NCBI RefSeq assembly: GCF_022531965.1
Contig: NZ_CP092831.1
Location: 586,001 to 650,000 of the forward strand
Direction of reading: 5' to 3'
DNA from: Paenibacillus peoriae
GTDB lineage: Bacteria > Bacillota > Bacilli > Paenibacillales > Paenibacillaceae
Length of the DNA: 64,000 bases
The notes beneath the pieces were generated by a model. That model had not been told where the DNA came from, made no database searches, and saw only the letters and a list, made by a program, of their open reading frames with translations. The translations under genes and the position numbers were made by a program. Of the stretch, positions 14,341 to 22,347 are shown piece after piece; within the stretch, counting starts at the first letter, position 1, and the number at the start of each line of letters is the position of its first letter.

Positions 14341-15417
14341 TTATTTCGTTGAATATTCGCTTACTTCAAATGTGAGAATTTTGTTGAAGATTACGTAGTC
14401 TTTGCGATTGCTGAATGGACCTTTGTTGTTATTATGTTTGTCAATGGCAAAGAAAGAAGCACCTCTACCAGCATCTTTAGCGTCATACCATGCGATGAAG
14501 GCATTGAGTTCTTTTTTACTCAAATCGAATTCTTTATCAAATCCATTGTCCATCGTTACAGTCAGAATGGCGCGGTCACCAGTTGGTTGGGAGGCCCCAT
14601 CTGTATCCGACGGATCGGGCTTAGTGGACGGATCCGGTGTAGTAGACGGGTCAGGCTTTGTAGATGGATCCGGTGTAGTAGACGGATCGGGCTTAGTGGA
14701 TGGATCCGGTGTAGTAGACGGATCGGGCTTAGTGGATGGATCCGGTGTAGTAGACGGGTCAGGCTTTGTAGATGGATCAGGTGTTGTAGATGTACCCGAA
14801 TCTTGATAAGGTAAAAATCCTTCAGGAATCGGATATTTAAAATCGCTTGCTCCGAAATTAGCAGTAAGTGTTTTTTCTGATGTTGTACCATTTATAATCA
14901 ATGGAAAAACTTGCAATCCAGCAAGATCCGAAGGTTTAGCAATGCTTAATCCTTGAGACACCCCATTTTTATACCATGTGATCTTATCGTTGTCTAAATC
15001 TAGAGCTACTCCAATCACGTCTTTGTTGCCGAACTTACTACCATAATTGGTTCTTTGAATTCTGTCTGATGTGTTTTTCGTTTTAACAAATAATTCAGGA
15101 GTGAAACCATAGGCTGCTATTCTATCCCAAGAGGATGAAGGTAATGTACCTGTCTCTCCAGTAATTCCTATGGCAACTGCGGACTCAACCCATGTATCTT
15201 TTATAGTGATCTCCCAATACCATTTACCTGTGGTTTTTCCTATAGATGCTTTGTCAGCTTCATTGATTTTCGTGAGAGTGTTATCCAATGACCCATTTGA
15301 CCAAGTCACATTTGTAGTTTCTGCTTTTGTAACGGTAGGGAACAATGAGAACACAGTCACTGCAATAAGTAAGGTTAATAAGATACTCCCAATTTTTTTG
15401 AACAATTTATTATTCAT
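14341..15417 (-). CDS. Secreted SPRY-domain protein with repeat linker and shared C-terminal module
   Basis: The 358-residue product starts after AGGAGGAAGTC. Residues 1-31 are a signal peptide (LLTLLIAVTVFSLFPTVTKA). Residues ~35-205 match a SPRY domain: GKWYWEITI, AVAIGITG, DVIGVALDLDNDKITWYKNG and VFPLIINGT. Residues ~208-275 are a Pro/Asp/Ser/Thr linker of alternating PDPSTT and PDPSTK units. The last ~80 residues are the module shared with the genes at 2537 and 15875 (RAILTVTM, FDLSKKELNAFIAWYDAKD, EVSEYSTK). SPRY domains bind protein or carbohydrate ligands and are infrequent in bacterial exported proteins. Likely a surface or secreted binding protein. Confidence 0.82.
   Translation of the reverse strand: MNNKLFKKIGSILLTLLIAVTVFSLFPTVTKAETTNVTWSNGSLDNTLTKINEADKASIGKTTGKWYWEITIKDTWVESAVAIGITGETGTLPSSSWDRIAAYGFTPELFVKTKNTSDRIQRTNYGSKFGNKDVIGVALDLDNDKITWYKNGVSQGLSIAKPSDLAGLQVFPLIINGTTSEKTLTANFGASDFKYPIPEGFLPYQDSGTSTTPDPSTKPDPSTTPDPSTKPDPSTTPDPSTKPDPSTTPDPSTKPDPSTTPDPSTKPDPSDTDGASQPTGDRAILTVTMDNGFDKEFDLSKKELNAFIAWYDAKDAGRGASFFAIDKHNNNKGPFSNRKDYVIFNKILTFEVSEYSTK
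14605..14795. repeat. Short tandem repeats coding the PDPST linker
   Basis: An 18-bp unit (GGATCCGGTGTAGTAGAC and its variant with GGGCTTAGTGGA) alternates to form a 36-bp period, about ten units in all. The near-identity of the 36-bp copies suggests recent expansion, and copy number may vary between strains. Confidence 0.85.
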
Positions 15418-15732
15418 GACTTCCTCCTAGATTATATGTAATAACAAACTGAATTATAAAACTCGATTACAGGAATGTTTAAACTTTTGTGTTTATATAT
15501 TAAAATATAAGTTTAATAATGTATTTAAATTTTCGGAAAATACAAGGCTCAACTTATATGTATCTGGTAGCATCTTTATTTTTATTATGTAAAAACTTTT
15601 TCTATTTTTCAATATAAAGAAAAATAATGTTTCATTTCTCTTATACTCTTTATTCTTCCAGGGTTTGAACTTCGCTACTAAACTAATAATCGGAAGTATA
15701 CAGGTTACAAATTAAGTTGCTAGGGGAAAATA

Positions 15733-15835
15733 GTGAACCATGCATATAAAGTGTTAACGTCGGATATCGAACTATTTGCAACTGTGTCAAGCCTGTAAGA
15801 GTATATGTTGTAAAGTCGTTGGGAGAGGATAAGGA
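15733..15835 (+). repeat. 5' remnant of the 76-aa gene
   Basis: 15733-15820 follows the first ~90 bp of the gene at 984 (CATATAAAGTGTTAA, GATATCGAACTATTTGCAAC, AGTCGTTGGGAGAGGATA), but with GTG for ATG, an early TAA and small deletions. The remainder of 15418-15874 shows AT-rich sequence with no other gene. Confidence 0.7.
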
Positions 15836-15874
15836 CTCCAACGGTATATAGCCGTATAAAGCCCTTCTTGTTGT

Positions 15875-16672
15875 TTATTTAGTTGAATACTCGCTTACTT
15901 CAAACGTAAGAATTTTGTTGAATATTACATATTCCTTACGGTTGCTAAATGGACCTTTGTTATTATTGTGCTTATCAATGGCATAGGAAGCTGTACCTGA
16001 GCCGGATTGCTTACCTTCATACCAGGAAATGAAGTCATTAACCTCTTTCATGCTCAGATCGAATTCTTTTTTCAAACCAGTATCCATTGTTACAACTAAG
16101 ATTGCACGGTCACCAGTAGGTTGCTCTGGTTTGCTGGGATCAGTAGGTTGGGTTGGTTCTGGAGTAGGATCAACAGGATTGCTAGGATTTAGTTGGCCGT
16201 CAGTGTCAATACTATATATTGATAAGTACTCTTTTGTATTGTTAATAAATTCTACAGAGTGCTTACCATAATCTAAATTAAGTTTCTCAAATTTGATTCT
16301 TTGTGTACCATCATCCAGGCCATATAGTGATATTTTTTCAACGAATTTTCCATCAATAAATACATCAACGTCTTTTGAGAAAGACCACCATGTTGTGGAA
16401 ATAAGTCGGAATTTTGTCCCAGTAAAATTAAACTTTAGAATAGAACCTTCCTTTTGCCATTGAGATGCGTATGTGGATACTCCAATGTTAAACGCCCACT
16501 TCCCTCCTAAATATGTAATATTCTCTGAATCGTATTTATGACGTGTCCATCCAGACTCGGGTTCGTTCAGTGCGTCACCAACAGATGCAGCCATAACTGT
16601 GTTGTGATTAAGGCTAGTAAAGAAAAATAATCCTAGTAAAAAGGAGATTAATAATTTTTTAAATATATTCAT
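15875..16672 (-). CDS. Secreted modular protein with shared C-terminal module
   Basis: The ATG follows AGGAGGAAAA. Of 265 residues, ~1-29 are a signal peptide ending VMAA. Residues ~30-160 are the same binding-like domain as in the gene at 2537 (LNEPESGWTRH, ITYLGGKW, GTKFRLIS, SIYSIDTDGQL). A Pro/Thr linker (VDPTPEPTQPTDPSKPEQP) leads to the shared C-terminal module (RAILVVTMDTGLKKEFDLS, KEVNDFISWYEGKQ, FEVSEYSTK). It lacks the FN3 domain of the first protein. It should be exported; function unknown. It lies 457 bp upstream of the SPRY protein on the same strand. Confidence 0.8.
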   Translation of the reverse strand: MNIFKKLLISFLLGLFFFTSLNHNTVMAASVGDALNEPESGWTRHKYDSENITYLGGKWAFNIGVSTYASQWQKEGSILKFNFTGTKFRLISTTWWSFSKDVDVFIDGKFVEKISLYGLDDGTQRIKFEKLNLDYGKHSVEFINNTKEYLSIYSIDTDGQLNPSNPVDPTPEPTQPTDPSKPEQPTGDRAILVVTMDTGLKKEFDLSMKEVNDFISWYEGKQSGSGTASYAIDKHNNNKGPFSNRKEYVIFNKILTFEVSEYSTK

Positions 16673-16823
16673 TTTTCCTCCTAATGGTTGTTTAATGACA
16701 TTAATAGTATATCTAGCGAAAAAGCTTGTCTAAACATTAATATCTATATATTGAAATATGAGTTTAATTATAGAATATATTTTCCGAACAGCAATTACTC
16801 TCTGTCACTTCGATAAAATAGGA

Positions 16824-16965
16824 ATTTTTTTGTTTTGCGACAAGCCAAGCAATACTTCGACATGACTCCCAATTAGTATAGAGGAGATTTAAATATTGTA
16901 GAGGTGTCTGATAAAAGGAATCGAAAAAGGATTAATCGTATTTTTGTTGGCAACTATTATATGAT
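16824..16965 (+). pseudogene. Remnant of the nucB 5' region
   Basis: This matches 1852-1991 (about 85% by eye): TTTTGTTTTGCGACAA, CAATTAGTATAGAG and the start of nucB. The ATG is lost (GTGTCATATGATAAA has become GTGTCTGATAAA) and the match ends after ~20 codons. Confidence 0.75.
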
Positions 16966-17164
16966 AGAGACAAGGCTACAATAACAAACGACAACGAACA
17001 AAGAAAGGTGATTTCATCCATGCCTTTAAACCGACATCAATTGTACGAGTATCAAGTTTTGGGCAAATAACCGGCTGTACACCCACTTGGAGCAGTTTCC
17101 GAAGGGGGGGTTCCATATATGGAAGTGACGAGTGTATTCTCATCCGTGTCTCGTACTTGTTATC

Positions 17165-17273
17165 TTGGCTAATTTCTTTTACCGAAATACTGATATCTGT
17201 AATACCTGACGGAAACTTGTTTATTGTTGGATAGGCTAGAGGTATCTTGTAAACCCATTAAAACTCTATTTCT
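17165..17273. repeat. Second copy of the pre-att sequence
   Basis: This is homologous to about 6108-6218: CCGAAATACTGATATCTGTA, TTTATTGTTGGATAGGCTA and AAACTCTATT recur in the same order. Together with the tRNA fragments the repeats span ~155 bp, so they look like equivalent ends of two related elements. Confidence 0.7.
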
Positions 17274-17320
17274 ACGCACTCGTTATGCGTAGGCCAGAGA
17301 TTCAATACCCTTCGCCGACA
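17274..17320 (+). other. tRNA-Thr(CGT) 3' fragment, decayed candidate att site
   Basis: Anticodon stem ACGCA/TGCGT and CGT anticodon (loop CTCGTTA) are intact. The variable AGGCC is kept, but the T arm (AGAGA-TTCAATA-CCCTT) and acceptor strand (CGCCGAC) have drifted. It marks the right edge of the AT-rich island. Confidence 0.7.
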
Positions 17321-17402
17321 CATCCCTCATCATTCATAATGACAAGGCATATCCCATATGACTAAGTAAGTGCTTTTTTGCTCACATAGAGGAGGGATAT
17401 GA

Positions 17403-18218
17403 TTGGATGCATTCGTTTCACGCTCATTAGATGAAATACGATTTTGGTCCAGGATTATGAAGGAGCATTCCTTTTTTCTGGGGTTAGGTTTTAGAGCGGA
17501 AGATACTCAACTTAAAACAGAAGCCAATCAGTTTTACGCTATTTTCGAGGATATCGAGAAAAGGTCGCATGAATTTAATAACAAGACAGATCCTTATACA
17601 ATCAAAGAGTTTAATACGGAAGTTCAGAATGCGGCGACGAATATTTGGGCATTTAAGAGGATGGTACTGGGCCTTATATTACAATGCAAGCTTCCTGGAC
17701 AAACCAATTTTCCTTTACTGGTAGATCACGTAAGTCGGGAAGCAAATTATTTCAGAAACCGTTTAGGAGAACTGAATTCAGGAACACTTGAACCCTTACC
17801 TGATGCTATTATGGACGAAAATGTATTTTTCTTAAAAATCATGGCCGATCACGCAAAATTTATAGGCCATTTACTTGATCCATCCGAACGTAAACTGGTT
17901 GAACAAGCTAGGGAGTTTAGTAATGATTTTGATATGCTAATGTTTCAAGCGATTGACCTAAGTCATATGCGACCACAGTCACAAACCGTTCCACTCCTGA
18001 GTCAATTTGTTGATGAGAACCGTGTCTCTGTGAAGTCCTTGCGTGATTTTAAGAAAACAGCGCGTGATTTAATCGACGAGTGCCGAATAAAAAGCATTAT
18101 CCATCCTTTATTAGCCGATCATGTATTTCGTGAAGCTGAGAGGTTCCTTTTTATTCTCGATATGTTTGATCAATCCTTATCAGGTGTTAAGGTGAATAAG
18201 AGAGAAATCATGCACTGA
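17403..18218 (+). CDS. DUF2935 family protein
   Basis: A TTG start follows GAGGAGGGATATGA. The 271-residue helical protein contains two related halves. Each has an EIRFWSRIMKEHSFFL- or ENVFFLKIMADHAKFI-like helix and an HVSREANYFRNRL- or HVFREAERFLFIL-like helix. The conserved His and Glu residues on these helices give the ferritin-like, probably metal-binding, fold of DUF2935, found in spore-forming Bacillales. Function is not established. It is the first gene outside the island and is followed by a convergent hydrolase gene with a shared terminator. Confidence 0.85.
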   Translation: MDAFVSRSLDEIRFWSRIMKEHSFFLGLGFRAEDTQLKTEANQFYAIFEDIEKRSHEFNNKTDPYTIKEFNTEVQNAATNIWAFKRMVLGLILQCKLPGQTNFPLLVDHVSREANYFRNRLGELNSGTLEPLPDAIMDENVFFLKIMADHAKFIGHLLDPSERKLVEQAREFSNDFDMLMFQAIDLSHMRPQSQTVPLLSQFVDENRVSVKSLRDFKKTARDLIDECRIKSIIHPLLADHVFREAERFLFILDMFDQSLSGVKVNKREIMH

Positions 18219-18296
18219 GAGAGCCCAGCCAAAAGAACACAGTTTCTGTAAAATATCCAGTGGAAATAAAGCTTTAGACTGAACAAAAAATCAAAC

Positions 18297-18340
18297 AGCG
18301 GCGGACCAAGACTTGAAAGATAAAGTCTTAGACAGCCGCT
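18297..18340 (-). terminator. Terminator between convergent genes
   Basis: AGCGGC...GCCGCT with inner AAGACTT/AAGTCTT forms a long hairpin. The T-rich side (18285-18296 on the minus strand) serves the hydrolase gene. Confidence 0.75.
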
Positions 18341-18352
18341 GTTGTCATCCAA

Positions 18353-19252
18353 CTAACGTGTATGAGCATATAGAAAATCCAATATGTCAGCATTAAGTCC
18401 CCTATGGAAATGTTCGCGATCAAAGCCGGGAGGGTCTTGCGATGGGAGAAAGGCTGGAGTCCTCATCGATTTCGGGAAGGGACTCAGAAAGGAGAAATGT
18501 CCGGCGTTTTTTACTGTTTTGTATTGTACCTTCTTAGGGTCCAGCACGCCATCCAATATTATACGCGCGTGTAAAGAAGGAGTGTACTGATCCTTCTCTG
18601 CATCCATCATTAAGATAGGTAGATTAACCGTACGCAAGCTATCTTCAGCTCGAAACCAGACCGACGCTGGCGCTAGTAAAACGAGGCATTTTACTCGGTA
18701 ATCTGGTGTAACCTCTATAAGCTGGGGCTTTCCGTCCGAGGTCTCGTGAGGAAAAGAAGTCGGCACGCCACCTGCCGCTGCTAATACCGTATAACCACCC
18801 ATGGAATGTCCAATGAGCGACACAGCATTCTGTATCAAATTGTCCTTGAAAAGCATACTATCGAAAAACCAATCGGTGGCCATATTAAGATGTCTAGGTC
18901 TATAGATAAGATTCTGGGCAGTCCCTTCCAGACTATTATCATTTCGATTGTTAAATGGATGCTCTGGAATGCCGACAATAAAACCATTACGTGCTAAATA
19001 CTGCGCCAAAATCCGATACACAAGCGGTGTACTGCCAGTACCGTGAGAGATGATAACCAAAGGGAACCTTCCTTCCGATGGCCCTGCCTCTCTCGCCAAC
19101 TCTAACTGGTATGGACCCAATCGCTCTATTTGTTCGGGTTCGTTCGTTGGATACATTACCATCATGGGAAATGTAATGCCTAGAGAGGAATCCTTTATTT
19201 CTACTTCTCGCCATCCTGCATAACTATTCTTAAATTCTGCGTTTCTTATCAT
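18353..19252 (-). CDS. Alpha/beta hydrolase, dienelactone/PAF-acetylhydrolase-like
   Basis: The 299-residue protein has the alpha/beta-hydrolase motifs: FPLVIISHGTG (oxyanion region), VSLIGHSMGGY (nucleophile Ser in GHSMGG), ILMMDAEKDQYTP (acid) and NAGHFSF (catalytic His). The N-terminal FPMMVMYPT resembles the platelet-activating-factor acetylhydrolase-like family. There is no signal peptide, so it is cytoplasmic. It probably hydrolyses small esters; substrate unknown. GGAAGAGTATAGTGG precedes the ATG. It stands alone. Confidence 0.85.
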   Translation of the reverse strand: MIRNAEFKNSYAGWREVEIKDSSLGITFPMMVMYPTNEPEQIERLGPYQLELAREAGPSEGRFPLVIISHGTGSTPLVYRILAQYLARNGFIVGIPEHPFNNRNDNSLEGTAQNLIYRPRHLNMATDWFFDSMLFKDNLIQNAVSLIGHSMGGYTVLAAAGGVPTSFPHETSDGKPQLIEVTPDYRVKCLVLLAPASVWFRAEDSLRTVNLPILMMDAEKDQYTPSLHARIILDGVLDPKKVQYKTVKNAGHFSFLSPFPKSMRTPAFLPSQDPPGFDREHFHRGLNADILDFLYAHTR

Positions 19253-19399
19253 CCACTATACTCTTCCTTTCTCGAAATTTTTGTTTAACTATCCCCCCTG
19301 CCCGTTGCTTAATGCAATAATAGACAGCTACGGAGTGCATACGCCCCATCTCCGATCAGCTTCAATTTTTCTTGTTCACTTCTAATTATTGCTATATAT

Positions 19400-19765
19400 T
19401 CAAATCCAAGTATCATTGGCTGCCGTTAATTCTGACTCTGATCCTCCAGTATTTACCACTCCCCTCGGCTCTACTAGCATGATATGGCACTCCTCATGGG
19501 CGAAAGGTTTATGTTCGACCCCCTTAGGTACAATAAACATCTCTCCCTGAGAAACTTGTACCCGTCCATCTCTAAAATCAATGAACATCTCACCTTCAAG
19601 TACAATAAAGACCTCGTCGGTATCCTGATGATCATGCCATACAAAATCCCCAACTATTTTCACCAATTTAAATTGATAGTCATTCATTTCACCAATAACT
19701 TTCGGAGACCAATGATCACTAAACTTAGATAACTTTTCATTCAGTTTGATGGATTGATACTTCAT
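19400..19765 (-). CDS. Single-domain cupin protein
   Basis: The 121-residue protein is one cupin barrel. Motif 1 is VWHDHQDTDEVFIVLEGE (two His and a Glu for metal) and motif 2 is EMFIVPKGVEHKPFA with the third His. Such small cupins bind a divalent metal and act as isomerases, dioxygenases or small-molecule binding proteins. The strong match to the metal ligands indicates an active site, but the substrate is unknown. AAGGAGGTTATT precedes the ATG. Confidence 0.88.
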   Translation of the reverse strand: MKYQSIKLNEKLSKFSDHWSPKVIGEMNDYQFKLVKIVGDFVWHDHQDTDEVFIVLEGEMFIDFRDGRVQVSQGEMFIVPKGVEHKPFAHEECHIMLVEPRGVVNTGGSESELTAANDTWI

Positions 19766-19874
19766 AATAACCTCCTTGGAATTTCCCGAAATTCAATTAC
19801 AATAATAAGAATATTGAAATTTGGTACTTTTATCTACCACCTACAATGGTTAAATGATTGTTCACTCTGAAAAA

Positions 19875-20417
19875 CTAGATATCCTCAGATGGATTTATAA
19901 TCGCCAAAACCTGGTGATCCTCCCATTTTCCGTTGATCTTTACGTTGCTTCGAGAGATGCCTTCTTTGTGAAAGCCAGCCTTCTCAAGCACACGTATGGA
20001 TCCTGGATTCTGGGGAGAGGCTTCCCCGAAGATCCGGTGAAACTTTAGCTCATCGAAGGCATAGTGAACCACTTGCTTCACCGCCTCCGTCGTATAACCC
20101 TTTCCGTTATATGCTTGGTCTAGACTGTATCCGATCATACAGCTCTGAAGCGGTCCTCTCACCACAAAAGATAGGCTTATGCTGCCTATAATCCGGTCGT
20201 CCTCCTTGTGGCATACCACGAAGGAATATTTCCGGTCTTCCATCATGTCGGCCTTGCTTTTAATAATCGTCTGGAGCTGGTGCTCCTCCGTATAGTACTT
20301 CTCTTGGTTGTTTGGCGAAAACTTCTCAAAGAATTCTCGATTGCGCTTGTACATTGCTGCCAACTCTGCGGCGTCCGTCTCCTCAGAGAACCGGATGTAT
20401 ACTCGCTGCTCCGACAT
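19875..20417 (-). CDS. GNAT acetyltransferase, RimJ/RimL type
   Basis: The start is placed at the Met before SEQRVYIRF, since GGAAGG is correctly spaced only for it; the ATG nine bases earlier touches the ribosome site. The 180-residue product shows GNAT motifs: RIIGSISLSFV, MIGYSLDQAYNGKGYTTEAV (acetyl-CoA pyrophosphate loop, degenerate Q/RxxGxG/A) and RVLEKAGFHKEG. RimJ/RimL-like enzymes acetylate protein N-termini or small amines. The GNAT gene at 38718 is a related paralogue (KINGxWEDH near the end in both). Confidence 0.85.
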   Translation of the reverse strand: MSEQRVYIRFSEETDAAELAAMYKRNREFFEKFSPNNQEKYYTEEHQLQTIIKSKADMMEDRKYSFVVCHKEDDRIIGSISLSFVVRGPLQSCMIGYSLDQAYNGKGYTTEAVKQVVHYAFDELKFHRIFGEASPQNPGSIRVLEKAGFHKEGISRSNVKINGKWEDHQVLAIINPSEDI

Positions 20418-20593
20418 CTGCACCATCCTTCCAAACTGTAATATTGAAAGAATTATATCACAGGATGAAGATTGGGAAATTGATTTGATGAATGGTGTAT
20501 ATCAGGCAGCATTCCTTTGAATGTTAACTAAAAATATATACCGTAATTATTGGATTGGATATAATGTTTTCTAAAAAAGGAGGATATATTGTA

Positions 20594-21448
20594 ATGAATA
20601 ATGCTTACGAAGTGCTTGAGGAGCGTATATCCGAATGGGGAATCTCTAATGAGGAAATTATTGCGGTTTATATCGTTGGGTCCCGGGCAAGAGAGGACAA
20701 GCCTTTTGATGAGTTTTCTGACTTGGATGTAGTCGTCTTTTCAACGAATCCAGATTACTATCTTCAAAATGATCAATGGTTACTAAACATCGGCAAAGTT
20801 TGGACCAGCTTTATGTTTCGAACGGCAAAAGGGGATCCGGAAAAACTCGTTCTCTTTGACCAAGGGGCTGAGGTTGATTTTCTATTCCGTCATATTTCTG
20901 ATCTGGATCATATAATCAAAAATGGACGTATTCCTGAAGGATTTCAGCGGGGGGTCAGGATGCTGCTCGATAAGACGGGGAATGGAAATCAAATCATTTC
21001 TCAAACCACAACGATCCCGGATACTCCTCTAATATCTGAAGGTGCTTATCTACAGGTTGTTAACATGTATTGCTTCGCCTCTCTATATGTGGCTAAACAA
21101 ATTTTGCGTAATGATCTGTGGGTAGCTAAGCAAAGAGATATGGACTGTAAACAATTATTGCTGCAAATGATAGAGTGGCATGCAAAAGCTGTACATGGAT
21201 CGGAATATGATACTTGGCATGCAGGGAAATTCATGAATGAATGGGCTGATCAAGATGTTGTTACTGATTTGAAGAAATCTTTTGGGAAATACGATCCCAA
21301 TCATAGTTGGGAAGCATTGGTCGTATCCTTAAAGTTGTTCAAACGATTATCCTCGGAAGTGGCAGCTAAGTATAAATACGCGTATCCGGATGAATTATTT
21401 TCCCATATTCAAAACTGGTTAGGGGGACAATATGATAAGCATAGATAA
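20594..21448 (+). CDS. ANT(6)-type aminoglycoside adenylyltransferase homologue
   Basis: The ATG at 20594 follows AAAGGAGGATATATT. The 284-residue length equals that of AadK/ANT(6). The nucleotidyltransferase motif is YIVGSRAREDKPFDEFSDLD (GSRAR...SDLD, with the metal-binding DxD); WLLNIGKVWTSFMFRTAKGD and EVDFLFRH follow as in that family. The reaction would be transfer of AMP to streptomycin. Chromosomal homologues in Bacillales confer low-level or no resistance, so the actual phenotype is open. It overlaps the next gene by 17 nt, suggesting a two-gene unit. Confidence 0.85.
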   Translation: MNNAYEVLEERISEWGISNEEIIAVYIVGSRAREDKPFDEFSDLDVVVFSTNPDYYLQNDQWLLNIGKVWTSFMFRTAKGDPEKLVLFDQGAEVDFLFRHISDLDHIIKNGRIPEGFQRGVRMLLDKTGNGNQIISQTTTIPDTPLISEGAYLQVVNMYCFASLYVAKQILRNDLWVAKQRDMDCKQLLLQMIEWHAKAVHGSEYDTWHAGKFMNEWADQDVVTDLKKSFGKYDPNHSWEALVVSLKLFKRLSSEVAAKYKYAYPDELFSHIQNWLGGQYDKHR

Positions 21449-22025
21449 AAAGTCGAGCACCCTAATTGTTGTACTGCATGAGATTTATGGGATTAACAAG
21501 CATATACAAAATTTTTGTAGCCTATTATCAGATCAGGGTTATGATGTCATTTGTCCAAATTTACTAGGCAAAGAAACGCCTTATGACTATTCGCAAGAGG
21601 AAAGTGCCTATACCAATTTTATAGAAAATATAGGATTTGAACGCTCTTTCTATCATATCGAAAGTTTATTATTAAGTATTCGAGCTCGCTATAAAAAGGT
21701 ATTTATCGTCGGCTTTAGCATAGGGGCAACGGTTGCCTGGCTGTGTAGTAAAGAAAAGTATGTTGATGGAATTGTAGGATACTATGGCTCTCGTATTAGG
21801 AATTATTTAGAAATAACTCCACATTGTCCAACACTGCTTTTTTTCCCACAGGAAGAACCATCATTTAATGTGGATGAGCTCATTTCAATTTTAGATAACC
21901 GTAATATCCGGGTACATAAATTCAGCGGACAGCACGGATTCAGTGATCCGTACTCTCCCCGATATAACGTACATTCGGCTCAGCAATCATTTAACGAAAC
22001 GGTAGAGTTCTTCAAGAGAGGTTGA
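21432..22025 (+). CDS. Dienelactone-hydrolase-like alpha/beta hydrolase
   Basis: This starts inside the adenylyltransferase gene after TTAGGGGGACAAT, 17 nt before its end. The 197-residue protein has LIVVLHEIYGINKHI (oxyanion, HExYGxN), VFIVGFSIGATVAW (nucleophile: Ser in GFSIG where dienelactone hydrolases have Cys), LLFFPQEEPSF and SGQHGFSDP with the catalytic His. The family opens lactones or hydrolyses esters in the cytoplasm. The Ser variant suggests a general esterase. The tight coupling to an ANT(6) homologue is unusual. Confidence 0.82.
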   Translation: MISIDKKSSTLIVVLHEIYGINKHIQNFCSLLSDQGYDVICPNLLGKETPYDYSQEESAYTNFIENIGFERSFYHIESLLLSIRARYKKVFIVGFSIGATVAWLCSKEKYVDGIVGYYGSRIRNYLEITPHCPTLLFFPQEEPSFNVDELISILDNRNIRVHKFSGQHGFSDPYSPRYNVHSAQQSFNETVEFFKRG

Positions 22026-22124
22026 TCAATGAACAGCTTCATCCAGCCCACACCTGTTTCATTACTCTGGGGAAACGCACAGTCTTGATATGCGGATTAG
22101 TCATATGTATACACATCATTGACT

Positions 22125-22232
22125 ATGAAAAGGAGACGTATGTGGCTGTGGCTACCTTTTTTTCATAATACCATTCAACCTTCTCCGGCAGATGGGGCAA
22201 AAGCGGCGGATCAGAGCGGGAAAGCTTCTTAA
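22125..22232 (+). CDS. Short ORF of doubtful status in a decayed region
   Basis: A 35-codon frame (MKRRRMWLWLPFFHN to ADQSGKAS) begins with a signal-like start, but ribosome site support is poor for its ATG; AAAAGGAGACGT fits the in-frame ATG at 22140 better. Coding-like traces continue in other frames (IYPAYYDRS, NFQDSAIAIAQFKQS), so 22100-22320 may be an old pseudogene. Nothing else is seen between 22026 and 22347. Confidence 0.25.
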   Translation: MKRRRMWLWLPFFHNTIQPSPADGAKAADQSGKAS

Positions 22233-22347
22233 TTTATCCTGCTTACTACGACAGGAGTTAACTTTCAGGACTCCGCCATTGCTATTGCCCAATTCAAACA
22301 GTCTGCTTGATTTGAGGTAATGCGAAAAATAAAAGGACTCTGATGAT

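Noticed and set aside
14605..14795. CRISPR-like array
   Set aside because: The units are contiguous 18-bp coding repeats without spacers.
14402..14814. Plus-strand ORFs with VDGSGVVDGSG and IRCSRR repeats
   Set aside because: They are the antisense translation of the tandem-repeat linker of the SPRY protein.
17015..17072. Short ORF beginning MPLNRHQLYEYQVLGK
   Set aside because: Ends after 16 codons and the ATG is preceded by only a weak AAAGGTGATTTC site at long distance; probably a remnant, family not determined.
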